DNA from: DASUXA01 sp036378155 | GTDB lineage: Bacteria > Actinomycetota > Actinomycetes > Mycobacteriales > Micromonosporaceae | Reading direction: 5' to 3' | NCBI GenBank assembly: GCA_036378155.1 | Contig: DASUXA010000048.1 | Location: forward strand, 1-13,017 | DNA length: 13,017 bases | Shown here: positions 6,615 through 13,017 of the stretch, one piece after another | Numbering within the stretch: position 1 is the first letter of the stretch | Layout of the letters: every line of letters starts with the position of its first letter | Made by a program: the position numbers and the translations under genes | Notes under the pieces: generated by a model | What the model saw: only the letters and a program-made list of their open reading frames with translations | Database searches by the model: none | Told to the model about the DNA's origin: nothing

Positions 6615-7590
6615 CGCCGGAGAGCATCGCGACGCCGAGCGGGGTGAGCATGTGCAGCACCCGGTTGCCGTCGCGGCGACTCGTCACCAGACCGGAGTTG
6701 CGCAGCACCGCGATGTGCTGACTGGCTGCCGCCGGCGAGATGTACAGCCGGCGGGCGAGTTCGCCGGTGGTCGCCCCGGTACGCACCTGCGCCAGCACCG
6801 CCGCGCGGGTCCGGCCGAGCAGCGCGGCGAGCGCGTTGCCGTCCGTACCGCCGGCCCCGTCGACCAGCTCCGTGCCCCGCTCCACCGGGTACACCAACAC
6901 CGGCGGGCGCGACGGGTCGAGCAGCGTCACCGGTTGCCGCCAGCAGAAGTACGACGGCTGCAGCACCAGACCCCGCCCGTCGAGGTACAGCTCCTGGTCG
7001 ACCGGGTAGTCGACCTGCAACTCGCCGCCGGTCCACCGCACGCCGGGGCGCAGCGTGCCCAGCAGGCGCTCGGTACCGCCGTCGAGCATCGCGCGGGTCC
7101 GCGCGGCATGATCCCGGTCCACCGCGGCGCGCACGCCACGCCAGTACGGCTCGATCGCCAGCTGGTAGTAGTCCGCCATGGCGCCGGTCAGATGGCGCAC
7201 CGCGGACACCTCGCCGTGGGCCAGGGGCCCGGCTTCCGCCGGCAGGTCGACCTCGCCCGCCAGCACGGTCAGGTCGCCGCGCAGCGTGGCGGCAGGCGTC
7301 GACCGCACCGCCTCGAGCGCGTCCCGCACATCCCACTCTCCGGTCGTCGGGGTGAGGAAGTCCGCGAAATAGCCGCGTGGCGGGTTCAGCGCGAGCAGCA
7401 GTCGCATCCGGCGACCGAGCTGCGATGTGCGCAGCCCGTCCCGTACCGTCCGCCGCCACTGCCCGAAGACCGGCTCGCCGTGGGTGTTCTGGAGCATGTG
7501 CAAGCTGAGCGCCAACTCCCAGAGCGGGTCCGGGGCGCTCGTGATCCTGGTGCGCGCGACGTCGTCGCTCGTGAAGTAGATCCTCAGCAT
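6610..7590 (-). CDS. ArsR-type winged-helix transcriptional regulator with long N-terminal domain
   Basis: This 326-residue protein ends in a winged helix-turn-helix at about 253-318. The helix pair is TGELARRLYISPAAASQHI, with recognition helix near 285-300, and the wing is TSRRDGNRVLHML. The N-terminal 240 residues start MLRIYFTSDDVARTRI and resemble the large family of actinomycete ArsR-like regulators with an uncharacterised N-terminal domain; no metal-binding cysteine pair is evident. The effector is unknown. The ATG at 7590 begins the conserved N-terminus, but no clear ribosome binding site precedes it. The stop codon lies inside the 12-bp repeat array. The gene is convergent with fbiB and separate from manC, so its targets cannot be inferred from operon structure. 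Its own upstream region has an inverted repeat suited to autoregulation. Confidence 0.85.
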   Translation of the reverse strand: MLRIYFTSDDVARTRITSAPDPLWELALSLHMLQNTHGEPVFGQWRRTVRDGLRTSQLGRRMRLLLALNPPRGYFADFLTPTTGEWDVRDALEAVRSTPAATLRGDLTVLAGEVDLPAEAGPLAHGEVSAVRHLTGAMADYYQLAIEPYWRGVRAAVDRDHAARTRAMLDGGTERLLGTLRPGVRWTGGELQVDYPVDQELYLDGRGLVLQPSYFCWRQPVTLLDPSRPPVLVYPVERGTELVDGAGGTDGNALAALLGRTRAAVLAQVRTGATTGELARRLYISPAAASQHIAVLRNSGLVTSRRDGNRVLHMLTPLGVAMLSGG

Positions 7591-7634
7591 CGACGTACGG
7601 GTCCGGGGGACGGAGAGACGAACTCTACCGCGAG

Positions 7635-7652
7635 TTTCAGCCGAGACTGAAA
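7635..7652. promoter_or_regulatory. inverted repeat, candidate operator of the winged-helix regulator
   Basis: TTTCAG and CTGAAA flank a 6-bp spacer, 45 nt upstream of the regulator ATG. A -10-like TAGAGT lies just downstream on the minus strand at 7627-7622, so a bound dimer would cover the -35 region. Autoregulation is typical of ArsR-type proteins; the link is inference. Confidence 0.4.
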
Positions 7653-7738
7653 GGGCTCGACGGGCGCTGTCGCTGCCGGGATGCTGACACGCGCAGGTGC
7701 ACCGGCACCGGCGGGGGTCGGGCGGTCACGAGCGGGGG

Positions 7739-7766
7739 TACGCGGACCGGGCACCCGGTCCGCGTA
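7739..7766 (-). terminator. strong hairpin terminator downstream of manC
   Basis: TACGCGGACCGGG and CCCGGTCCGCGTA form a 13-bp perfect stem with only CA between the arms; in practice the loop will open to 4 nt. It begins 23 nt past the manC stop. There is no T-tract. The position between manC and the regulator's promoter makes it the likely end of the glycosyltransferase-manC transcript. Confidence 0.75.
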
Positions 7767-7789
7767 GGGCCGCCCGCCCCGGCATCCGG

Positions 7790-8881
7790 TCACAGGTAGT
7801 CGTGGTCACCTCGACTGGCGAGGTCGTCGACCAGCAGCTTCACCCGCTGCGCCTGGTCGCGGGCGCAGACCAGGAGCGCGTCCGGTGTGTCCACGATCAC
7901 CAGGTCGTCCACGCCGAGCGTGGCGACGAGCCGACCGGAGTCCGGTACGACCACGGTGCGCGAGGTGTCCCGCAGCAGCACCGTCGGCTTGTCCGAGCCG
8001 CCGATCACCACGTTGTCCGACTCGTCGCGCGGCAACAGCTCCCCCAAGGTGTGAAAGTCGCCCACGTCGTTCCAGCCGAACTCGGCACGGACCGTGCCGA
8101 CCATGCCCTTGGCGGCGGCGCGCTCCATCACCGCGTAGTCGACGGAGATCTTCGGCAGGGTCGGCCACACCTCGCCGAGCACCTCGGCACGATCGTCGGT
8201 CGCCCACGCGTCGGCGACCCGGGTCAGCCCGGCGTACAGCTCGGGCTGCTGGCGGGCGAGTTCGGCGAGGAAGACGTCCACCCGCCAGACGAACATGCTG
8301 GCGTTCCACAGGTACCGCCCGGATTCGAGGTACTCCTCGGCGACCTCGCGCGACGGCTTCTCCTTGAACTCCTCCACCCGACGTACCGGCCCGTCCCCGA
8401 TCGTCGGACCGCACTGCAGGTAGCCGTACCCGGTCTCCGGCGACACCGGGCTGATGCCCACGGTCATCAGCAGCCCGTCCCGGGCGCCCGCCTCCGCCTG
8501 CCGGAGTACCTCGACGAACCGCTGCGGGTCGCGTACCAGATGGTCGGCGGCGAACGACCCCATCACGGCGTCGGGGTCGCGCCGGGCGATGATCGCGGCG
8601 GCCAGACCGATCGCCGGGCACGAGTCCCGCGGCGACGGCTCCACGAGCAGGTTGTCGTCGGGCAGGTCGGGTAGCTGACGCGCGACGGCGGCGGCGTGCG
8701 CGGTACCGGTGACCACGTACGTCCGCCCGATGGGCGCCAGCGGCGCCAGCCGGGCGATCGTCGCCTGCAGCAGCGAAGCCGACGTACCCGTGAGGGGGTG
8801 AAGGAACTTGGGGAAGCCGGTCCGCGACAACGGCCACAGCCGTGTGCCGCTCCCGCCGGCGGGAACTACCGCGTAGAGCAC
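7790..8881 (-). CDS. manC: mannose-1-phosphate guanylyltransferase (GDP-mannose pyrophosphorylase)
   Basis: This 363-residue cytoplasmic enzyme makes GDP-mannose from GTP and mannose-1-phosphate for glycan synthesis. It has the nucleotidyltransferase signature GGSGTRLWPLSR (9-20) with the FPKF lysine at 25, SFAADHLV (109-116) around the metal-binding aspartate, GYGYLQ (151-156), VEEFKEKP (169-176), WNASMFVWR (192-200) and GWNDVGDF (269-276). It stops after the nucleotidyltransferase and linker region, without the C-terminal isomerase cupin of bifunctional enzymes. I chose GTG 8881 because two ATGs just upstream are out of frame and no other in-frame start lies after the preceding gene; the ribosome binding site is weak. 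The glycosyltransferase gene ends 55 nt upstream, so the two are probably co-transcribed. Confidence 0.93.
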   Translation of the reverse strand: MLYAVVPAGGSGTRLWPLSRTGFPKFLHPLTGTSASLLQATIARLAPLAPIGRTYVVTGTAHAAAVARQLPDLPDDNLLVEPSPRDSCPAIGLAAAIIARRDPDAVMGSFAADHLVRDPQRFVEVLRQAEAGARDGLLMTVGISPVSPETGYGYLQCGPTIGDGPVRRVEEFKEKPSREVAEEYLESGRYLWNASMFVWRVDVFLAELARQQPELYAGLTRVADAWATDDRAEVLGEVWPTLPKISVDYAVMERAAAKGMVGTVRAEFGWNDVGDFHTLGELLPRDESDNVVIGGSDKPTVLLRDTSRTVVVPDSGRLVATLGVDDLVIVDTPDALLVCARDQAQRVKLLVDDLASRGDHDYL

Positions 8882-8936
8882 CGGACCATCATGCCTGCCG
8901 CGCTCAGCCGCCGACCGGCGGGGCTGACGCCGCTGG

Positions 8937-10079
8937 TCAGCACGCGGAAGCCGCGCGAGCCCAGGACGCCAAATGTACTTCCGCGCTGGACTCCCACGTG
9001 AACTCCTTGGCGCGCTCGAACCCCGCCTTCGCCAGCCACTGCCGCCGGGGCTCGTCGTCGAGCAGCGCGCCCAGGTCGCGACCGATCTCCTCCGGGCTCT
9101 CCCCGGTGTACGCGACGGCATCGCCGCCCACCTCGGGCAGCGACAGGCGCGGCGTGGTGAGTACCGGCGCCCCGCACGCCATGGCTTCGAGGATCGGCAG
9201 CCCGAACCCCTCGCCGTGCGACGGGTACGCGGCGACCAACGCGCCGCCCAGGTAACCCGGCAGGTCGGCGTAGCGCAGATAGCCGGGACGCAGCAGGCGC
9301 AGCTTCGCCGGTACCTCGGCGACCGCCTGGTCGATCTCGTCGTCGTGCCCGGAACCGCCGGCGACCACCAGGGCGGGCGGCTGCGGGCGACCGTTCGCCG
9401 CCCGTACCCAGCCCCGGATCAGGTTCGGCACGTTCTTGCGCGGCTCCTTCGCGCCCAGGAAGGCGACGTACGGCGACTCGCCGAGTCCGAGGCGGGCCCG
9501 TACCCGCGCCTTCTCGGCGTCGCTCGGCAGGTGGAACGCGCCGTGGTCGACTCCGTGGTACGCCACGTCCAACCGGGTCGGATCCGCGTCGAGCAACCTG
9601 ATCAACTCGTCGCGGGTCGCCTTGCTCGGCACGATCACCCGCGCGGCGCGCCGCAGCGACGTCTTGATCGCCGACCGGAAGAAGGCGCGCTTCGACTTGT
9701 CGTAGTGCTCCGGCTCGGTGAAGAAGGTGGCGTCGTGCACGGTCACGGTCACCGGGCACGAGGCGCGCAGCGGACAGGTGTAGAACGGCGAGTGCAGGAC
9801 ATCCGCGTCGACCTGTTGGGCCAGCATCGGCAGACCGGTCTGCTCCCAGGCGAGTCGCGCCGGACGGTGGGCCACCGCGGCGGGCGCCGAGATCACCTCG
9901 GCGTGCGGCAGGATCCTGCCGTACCGCTCGGCGTCGGTGCGCTGACACACCACGACGAGGTCGGCATCCAGCTTGTCGAGGGCTCCGAGCAGTCCGTCGA
10001 CGTACCGTCCGACACCACCGCGATCGGCGGGGACGCTGGTGGCGTCGATAAGCACGCGGGGCGAGCGTCCGATGGACAC
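8937..10079 (-). CDS. GT4-family glycosyltransferase
   Basis: This 380-residue GT-B fold glycosyltransferase has a glycine-rich N-terminal loop RGGVGRY (20-26), VHDATFF (114-120), the donor-side GAKEPRKNV (209-217) and the family's E-x7-E signature in HGEGFGLPILEAMACGAPV (E290 and E298). There are no membrane segments, so it acts at the cytoplasmic face. The GTG start at 10079 follows AAGGAG (10092-10087) with 7-nt spacing. The gene leads an apparent operon with manC, so GDP-mannose is a reasonable guess for the donor, but sugar specificity cannot be read from sequence. In mycobacteria a rhamnosyltransferase (wbbL) holds a comparable position beside manB, but WbbL belongs to another fold family, so the two are not orthologues. 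Confidence 0.9.
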   Translation of the reverse strand: MSIGRSPRVLIDATSVPADRGGVGRYVDGLLGALDKLDADLVVVCQRTDAERYGRILPHAEVISAPAAVAHRPARLAWEQTGLPMLAQQVDADVLHSPFYTCPLRASCPVTVTVHDATFFTEPEHYDKSKRAFFRSAIKTSLRRAARVIVPSKATRDELIRLLDADPTRLDVAYHGVDHGAFHLPSDAEKARVRARLGLGESPYVAFLGAKEPRKNVPNLIRGWVRAANGRPQPPALVVAGGSGHDDEIDQAVAEVPAKLRLLRPGYLRYADLPGYLGGALVAAYPSHGEGFGLPILEAMACGAPVLTTPRLSLPEVGGDAVAYTGESPEEIGRDLGALLDDEPRRQWLAKAGFERAKEFTWESSAEVHLASWARAASAC

Positions 10080-10235
10080 GGGGCGGCTCCTTGCGCTCCT
10101 CGCTAGCGGTTCACAGCGGTTATCGCAAGCCTACGCCCGCGACCGGGCCGCCCGTCATCGCCGCCGTCGCCGTGTCGAAGAACGACGCGGCGGGGGTTCG
10201 ATACGGTGGCGGGTACCGATTCCCGGGAGGCGGAC
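10080..10235. promoter_or_regulatory. divergent promoter region between glycosyltransferase and TIGR03089-like gene
   Basis: This 156-nt gap must hold promoters for both genes. AGCGGTT occurs twice at 10105-10111 and 10115-10121, spaced 10 bp, and so on one face of the helix. On the minus strand TAGGCT at 10133-10128 could be a -10. On the plus strand TACGGT at 10202-10207 could be one for the rightward gene. No convincing -35 is seen. Confidence 0.3.
10225..10230 (+). promoter_or_regulatory. ribosome binding site supporting the start at 10236
   Basis: GGGAGG sits 5 nt before the GTG at 10236. The alternative in-frame GTG at 10206 has no comparable sequence at the right distance, so this site favours the shorter protein. 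Confidence 0.6.
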
Positions 10236-10985
10236 GTGGCGCTTGCGACAGCCGACACCGTACCGGTTATGTGGGCTTCGGCGCTCGCCGCGGACCCGAC
10301 CCGGCCGGTGCTGACCTTCTATGACGGCGCGACCGGCGAACGTACCGAACTGTCCGGCGCGACCCTGGACAACTGGCTGGCGAAGACGGCGAACCTGCTG
10401 GTCGACGGGCTCGGGTTGGGCAGCGGCGACACGGCCGCCGTGTTGCTGCCGGCGCACTGGCAGACCGCGGCGGTACTGCTGGGCTGCTGGTCCGCCGGGC
10501 TCGCGGTCGCACACGGACCGAGGCTGTCCAGACCGGTCGATGTCGTATTCGCCGATCCGGACCGACTCGACCAGGCGCACGGCATCGCCGCGGGGGCGGA
10601 CGTCCTGGCGGTGTCGTTGCACCCGCTCGGGCTGCCGATGCCGGCGGTACCGGACGGCGTCGCGGACTTCCTCGCCGAGGTACGCGGGCACGGCGACCGG
10701 TTCACCCCGGTCGACCCGCCCGCACCCGATACGCCGGCCCTGGTCGATCTGCCGGGCGGCGGAGCCGACCTGGACCAGCGCGCGTTGGTGAACGCCGCGC
10801 GGGAGGCGGCGGCGGGTCGGGGGTACCGCCCCGAGGACCGGGTGCTGGTCGCCGGTGACGCACCCCGACCGTTGGACTGGCTGCTCGCGCCGCTCGCGGT
10901 CGGCGCGTCGACGCTGCTGTGCCGCCGCTGCGACGACGAGTCCCTGGCGCGGATCCGCTCGACCGAGCGGGTCACGACCGGCTGA
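10236..10985 (+). CDS. TIGR03089-like protein, relic or offshoot of AMP-binding acyl-CoA synthetases
   Basis: This 249-residue protein resembles the N-terminal part of adenylate-forming enzymes: a PVLTFYDGATGERTELSGATL opening (24-44), WLAKTANLLVDGLGLGSGD (47-65), and VLLPAHWQTAAVLLGCWSAG (69-88). It matches what I know of the TIGR03089 family, an actinobacterial single-copy family of about 230 residues and unknown role. At the place where active synthetases carry the SSGTTG-PK phosphate loop it has LVDLPGGGADLDQ (169-181), so ATP-dependent adenylation is unlikely. The C-terminal AMP-binding lobe is absent. I use GTG 10236 with its GGGAGG rather than GTG 10206. It is divergent from the glycosyltransferase, as members of this family often are near envelope-glycan genes (from memory). 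Function unknown. Confidence 0.8.
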   Translation: MALATADTVPVMWASALAADPTRPVLTFYDGATGERTELSGATLDNWLAKTANLLVDGLGLGSGDTAAVLLPAHWQTAAVLLGCWSAGLAVAHGPRLSRPVDVVFADPDRLDQAHGIAAGADVLAVSLHPLGLPMPAVPDGVADFLAEVRGHGDRFTPVDPPAPDTPALVDLPGGGADLDQRALVNAAREAAAGRGYRPEDRVLVAGDAPRPLDWLLAPLAVGASTLLCRRCDDESLARIRSTERVTTG

Positions 10986-11040
10986 CCCCGCCGCGGCTCG
11001 CCCGCGGGTACCGGGCGGCTGTTGCCCGACCTCGGCGGGG
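10986..11040. terminator. structured convergent terminator region
   Basis: Between the two convergent stops, CCCCGCCG (10986-10993, directly after the TIGR03089-like stop) pairs with CGGCGGGG (11033-11040). Inside are smaller stems such as GCCCG (11000-11004) with CGGGC (11012-11016). The nested structure fits a bidirectional terminator. No T-tracts. Confidence 0.5.
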
Positions 11041-11045
11041 ACCGG

Positions 11046-12722
11046 TCACTCCGCCGAGCGCTCCTTCGCCAGGTGTTCGAAGGCGACCAGCGACTCCGGG
11101 TTGACGAGTGCCCCCTTGGCGGCGGCGCTTTCCACCGGGGTACCGGTGAGGATCCGCTTCACCGGTACCTCCAACTTCTTCGCCGACAGCGTCCGGGGCA
11201 CCGCCCGTACCTGGTAGATCTCGTCCGGTACGTGGCGCGGCGACAGAGCGGTACGCAACTCGCGGGCGATCCGGGAACGTAGCGCGTCGTCGAGTTCCAG
11301 CCCGTCCCGCAGCACCACGAACAGCAGCAGCTCGCCCGGTCCGCCTTCGTTGTCCTCGAGGTGGACGACGAGCGAGTCGACGACCTCGTCCAGCCCCTCG
11401 ACCACCGAGTAGAACTCGCTGGTGCCCAGCCGTACCCCGCCCCGGTTGAGCGTCGCGTCCGATCGTCCGGTGATCACGCAGCTGCCGCGTTCGGTGATCG
11501 TGATCCAGTCGCCGTGCCGCCACACGCCCGGGTACACGGAGAAGTAGGCGTCCCGGTACCGCTGCCCGTCCGGGTCGTTCCAGAAGCCGACCGGCATGCT
11601 CGGCATCGGCCGGGTGATCACCAGTTCGCCGAGCGATCCGATCACCGGCTGCCCGGTCGGGTCGTACGCCTCGACCTTCGCGCCCAGGCACCGGCAGGTG
11701 ATCTCCCCCTCGTACACCGGCAGCAGCGGAACCCCGCCGACGAAGCCGGTGCACACGTCGGTCCCGCCGGACAGCGACGCGAGCAGGATCTTCTCGCCGA
11801 CCGCCTGGTACACCCAGCGGAAGCCCTCGGGCGGCAGCGGCGCGCCGGTCGAACCGAGCCCGCGCAGCGCGGACAGGTCGGCGACCTCGCGCGGTACGAC
11901 ACCTGCCTTGCGGCAGGACAGCAGGAACGGCGCGGACGTGCCGAAGTACGTCATGCCGGCGTCGGCTGCCGCCCGCCACAGCGCGGTCAGGTCCGGATAT
12001 GCCGGATTGCCGTCGAACAGTACGATCGCCGCGCCCACCGCCGGCCCCGAGACCAGGTAGTTCCACATCATCCAGCCGGTCGTGCTGAACCAGAAGAACC
12101 GATCCGCCGGCCCGAGGTCGTGCTGCAGCGCCAGCTGCTTCAGGTGCTCCAGGAGGATGCCGCCGTGGCCGTGGACGATCGGCTTCGGCAGCCCGGTCGT
12201 CCCCGAGCTGTACAGGACGAACAGTGGGTGGTCGAAGGGCACGCGCTCGAAGGCGAGCGTGTCGGTCTCGGCGGTCAGGTCCGCCCATGAGACCGCGTCG
12301 TCCGGCGTGTGATCCGGGTGCAGGTACGGCAGGACGACGGTCGCGCGCAGCGTGGGGAGCTCCGCCCGGATGGCCGCCAGCTCCTCGATGCGCTCCACGT
12401 CACGCGTCCCGTACCGGTACCCGTCCACCGCGAGCAGCACGGAGGGCTCGATCTGTCCGAACCGATCCACCACGCTCCGCGTGCCGAACTCCGGCGCGCA
12501 GCTCGACCACGTGGCGCCCAGGGACGCCGTGGCCAGCGCGGCAACGACCGCCTCCGGGACGTTGGGAAGGTAGGCAGCGACGCTGTCGCCGCGTCTCACG
12601 CCCAGGCGCTGCAGGCCGGCACGCGCCCGCGCGACCTGGTCGCGCAGCTGCGCCGCCGTCAGCGTGACGCGGTCGCGGGTCTGGGACCGGCCGACGATGA
12701 CGACGTCCTCCTCGGCTCGACC
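11046..12722 (-). CDS. acetoacetyl-CoA synthetase, C-terminal 558 residues, 5' end displaced
   Basis: This is the main body of an acetoacetyl-CoA synthetase, which converts acetoacetate, ATP and CoA to acetoacetyl-CoA, AMP and pyrophosphate. Family features read leftward from 12722: GRAEEDVVIVGRSQTRD, GATWSSCAPEFGTRS, the phosphate loop YSSGTTGLPKPIVHGHGG at 12212-12159, TTGWMMWNYLVSG, SGGTDVCTGF, GDWITITERGSCVITGRSDA near 11513-11454, and the catalytic lysine region SAKKLEVPVKR near 11180. The protein ends in KERSAE. All of this is intact. The roughly 100-residue N-terminal domain expected upstream is not on this strand: the frame stays open to 12968, but that extension is antisense to a clear N-terminal domain on the plus strand. 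So the gene has no native start here. It is either interrupted by an inversion or joined wrongly in assembly. Confidence 0.9.
   Translation of the reverse strand, partial: GRAEEDVVIVGRSQTRDRVTLTAAQLRDQVARARAGLQRLGVRRGDSVAAYLPNVPEAVVAALATASLGATWSSCAPEFGTRSVVDRFGQIEPSVLLAVDGYRYGTRDVERIEELAAIRAELPTLRATVVLPYLHPDHTPDDAVSWADLTAETDTLAFERVPFDHPLFVLYSSGTTGLPKPIVHGHGGILLEHLKQLALQHDLGPADRFFWFSTTGWMMWNYLVSGPAVGAAIVLFDGNPAYPDLTALWRAAADAGMTYFGTSAPFLLSCRKAGVVPREVADLSALRGLGSTGAPLPPEGFRWVYQAVGEKILLASLSGGTDVCTGFVGGVPLLPVYEGEITCRCLGAKVEAYDPTGQPVIGSLGELVITRPMPSMPVGFWNDPDGQRYRDAYFSVYPGVWRHGDWITITERGSCVITGRSDATLNRGGVRLGTSEFYSVVEGLDEVVDSLVVHLEDNEGGPGELLLFVVLRDGLELDDALRSRIARELRTALSPRHVPDEIYQVRAVPRTLSAKKLEVPVKRILTGTPVESAAAKGALVNPESLVAFEHLAKERSAE
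12689..12722. repeat. inverted repeat, left arm (34 bp)
   Basis: This arm begins GGCCGACGATGACGACG and is the exact reverse complement of 12984-13017. Similarity continues inward for another 8 bp after two mismatches. On the minus strand it encodes GRAEEDVVIVG of the synthetase; on the plus strand it encodes the start of the displaced N-terminal fragment. Confidence 0.95.
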
Positions 12723-13017
12723 GCCGAGGCGCGCCAGCGCACCCGCATCGGTGCCTACCTCGACTGGCTGGAGCGCGAGAACGACCTCCGCTTCGACGGG
12801 TACGACGACCTGTTGCGCTGGTCCATCGAGGAGCTCGACGACTTCTGGCGCTCGATCCACGACTTCTTCGCCGTGGACTCCGGACCCGTGGCGGGGCCAG
12901 CCCTGGTCGAGCGGCGCATGCCCGGCGCGCGCTGGTTTCCCGAGGCGCGGCTGAACTGGGCGGAGCACCTGCTGCGCCTCGAGGGTCGAGCCGAGGAGGA
13001 CGTCGTCATCGTCGGCC
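12693..13017 (+). CDS. acetoacetyl-CoA synthetase, N-terminal domain fragment, on the opposite strand
   Basis: Codons starting at 12693 stay open to the window end (108 codons). From 12705 they read VLLGSTAEARQRTRIGAYLD, continue with WLERE, LLRWSIEELDDFWRSIHDFF (tryptophan codon at 12819), MPGARWFPEARLNWAEHLL (ATG codon at 12918) and end GRAEEDVVIVG. This is the acetoacetyl-CoA synthetase N-terminal domain, and it finishes with exactly the residues at which the minus-strand body begins. The two pieces together would give a normal enzyme of about 650 residues. No in-frame ATG, GTG or TTG lies just upstream of 12693, so as it stands the fragment lacks a start. It could also be the beginning of a second synthetase gene running out of the window. 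Confidence 0.85.
12984..13017. repeat. inverted repeat, right arm (34 bp), ending at the window edge
   Basis: Exact reverse complement of 12689-12722. The last base of the window pairs with 12689, so the repeat may continue outside. The arms enclose 261 bp holding most of the displaced N-terminal domain. Confidence 0.95.

Noticed and set aside
5850..6647. Open frame running from inside fbiB through the 12-bp repeats (LIN-type repeat peptide)
   Set aside because: It is a shifted reading of fbiB with no start signal; the peptide repeat only reflects the in-frame 12-bp DNA repeat.
8882..9121. 80-residue extension of ManC
   Set aside because: It overlaps the glycosyltransferase gene in another frame and lacks similarity; the nucleotidyltransferase fold begins right after GTG 8881.
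12723..12968. Upstream extension of the acetoacetyl-CoA synthetase frame on the minus strand (82 residues)
   Set aside because: It has no similarity to the family and is the reverse strand of the clear N-terminal domain; the true homology starts at 12722.
12689..13017. Mobile element with terminal inverted repeats
   Set aside because: The arms enclose only part of the synthetase coding sequence, with no transposase; no target duplication can be checked because the window stops at the arm.

Overview
This window reads as chromosomal DNA of a very high-GC actinomycete. The evidence is strong GC bias at third codon positions, frequent GTG starts, a WhiB-family regulator, coenzyme F420 biosynthesis genes and a TIGR03089-like protein of an actinobacteria-restricted family. 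The order whiB / fbiA-fbiB / mannose-1-phosphate guanylyltransferase / glycosyltransferase resembles, from memory, the whiB2-fbiA-fbiB-manB-wbbL region of mycobacteria and the equivalent Streptomyces region. I cannot name the genus. The palindrome GGTACC is strikingly common (about 29 copies counted by eye, in all reading frames).

Layout. 1-697: a whiB gene on the minus strand, with a hairpin terminator, a Shine-Dalgarno sequence, a leader hairpin and a good -35/-10 promoter whose -10 is overlapped by a perfect 16-bp palindrome. 698-4249 (minus): fbiC (FO synthase), preceded by a gene for a proline-rich protein with four membrane segments, 39 nt apart and probably one transcript. 4250-4453: a divergent intergenic region carrying a GC-rich tandem repeat. 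4454-6561 (plus): fbiA and fbiB, with stop and start overlapping by one base. 6567-6614: four 12-bp repeats, each centred on TGATCA, between convergent genes. 6610-7590 (minus): an ArsR-type winged-helix regulator. 7790-10079 (minus): manC and a GT4-type glycosyltransferase, closed by a 13-bp perfect hairpin. 10236-10985 (plus): a TIGR03089-like protein. 11046-13017: an acetoacetyl-CoA synthetase gene that is split. Its last 558 codons are on the minus strand, but its N-terminal domain is on the plus strand, and the two parts meet at a perfect 34-bp inverted repeat whose outer arm is the last base of the window.

How the genes fit together. FbiC makes the deazaflavin FO, FbiA adds the phosphoenolpyruvyl/phospholactyl group, and FbiB ligates glutamates. 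The guanylyltransferase that supplies FbiA (FbiD/CofC) is not in the window. The FbiB here has a much shortened C-terminal reductase-like domain, so the dehydro-F420-0 reduction step may be done elsewhere. ManC supplies GDP-mannose for envelope glycans, and the adjacent glycosyltransferase may use it. WhiB is a developmental/cell-division regulator that commonly sits beside these genes.

Most of the window is orthodox. The points that most deserve a second look are the split synthetase gene (real inversion or assembly fold-back), the shortened FbiB, the repeats flanking fbiAB, and the structured whiB control region. I found no CRISPR array, no RNA gene, no transposase and no obvious defence system.
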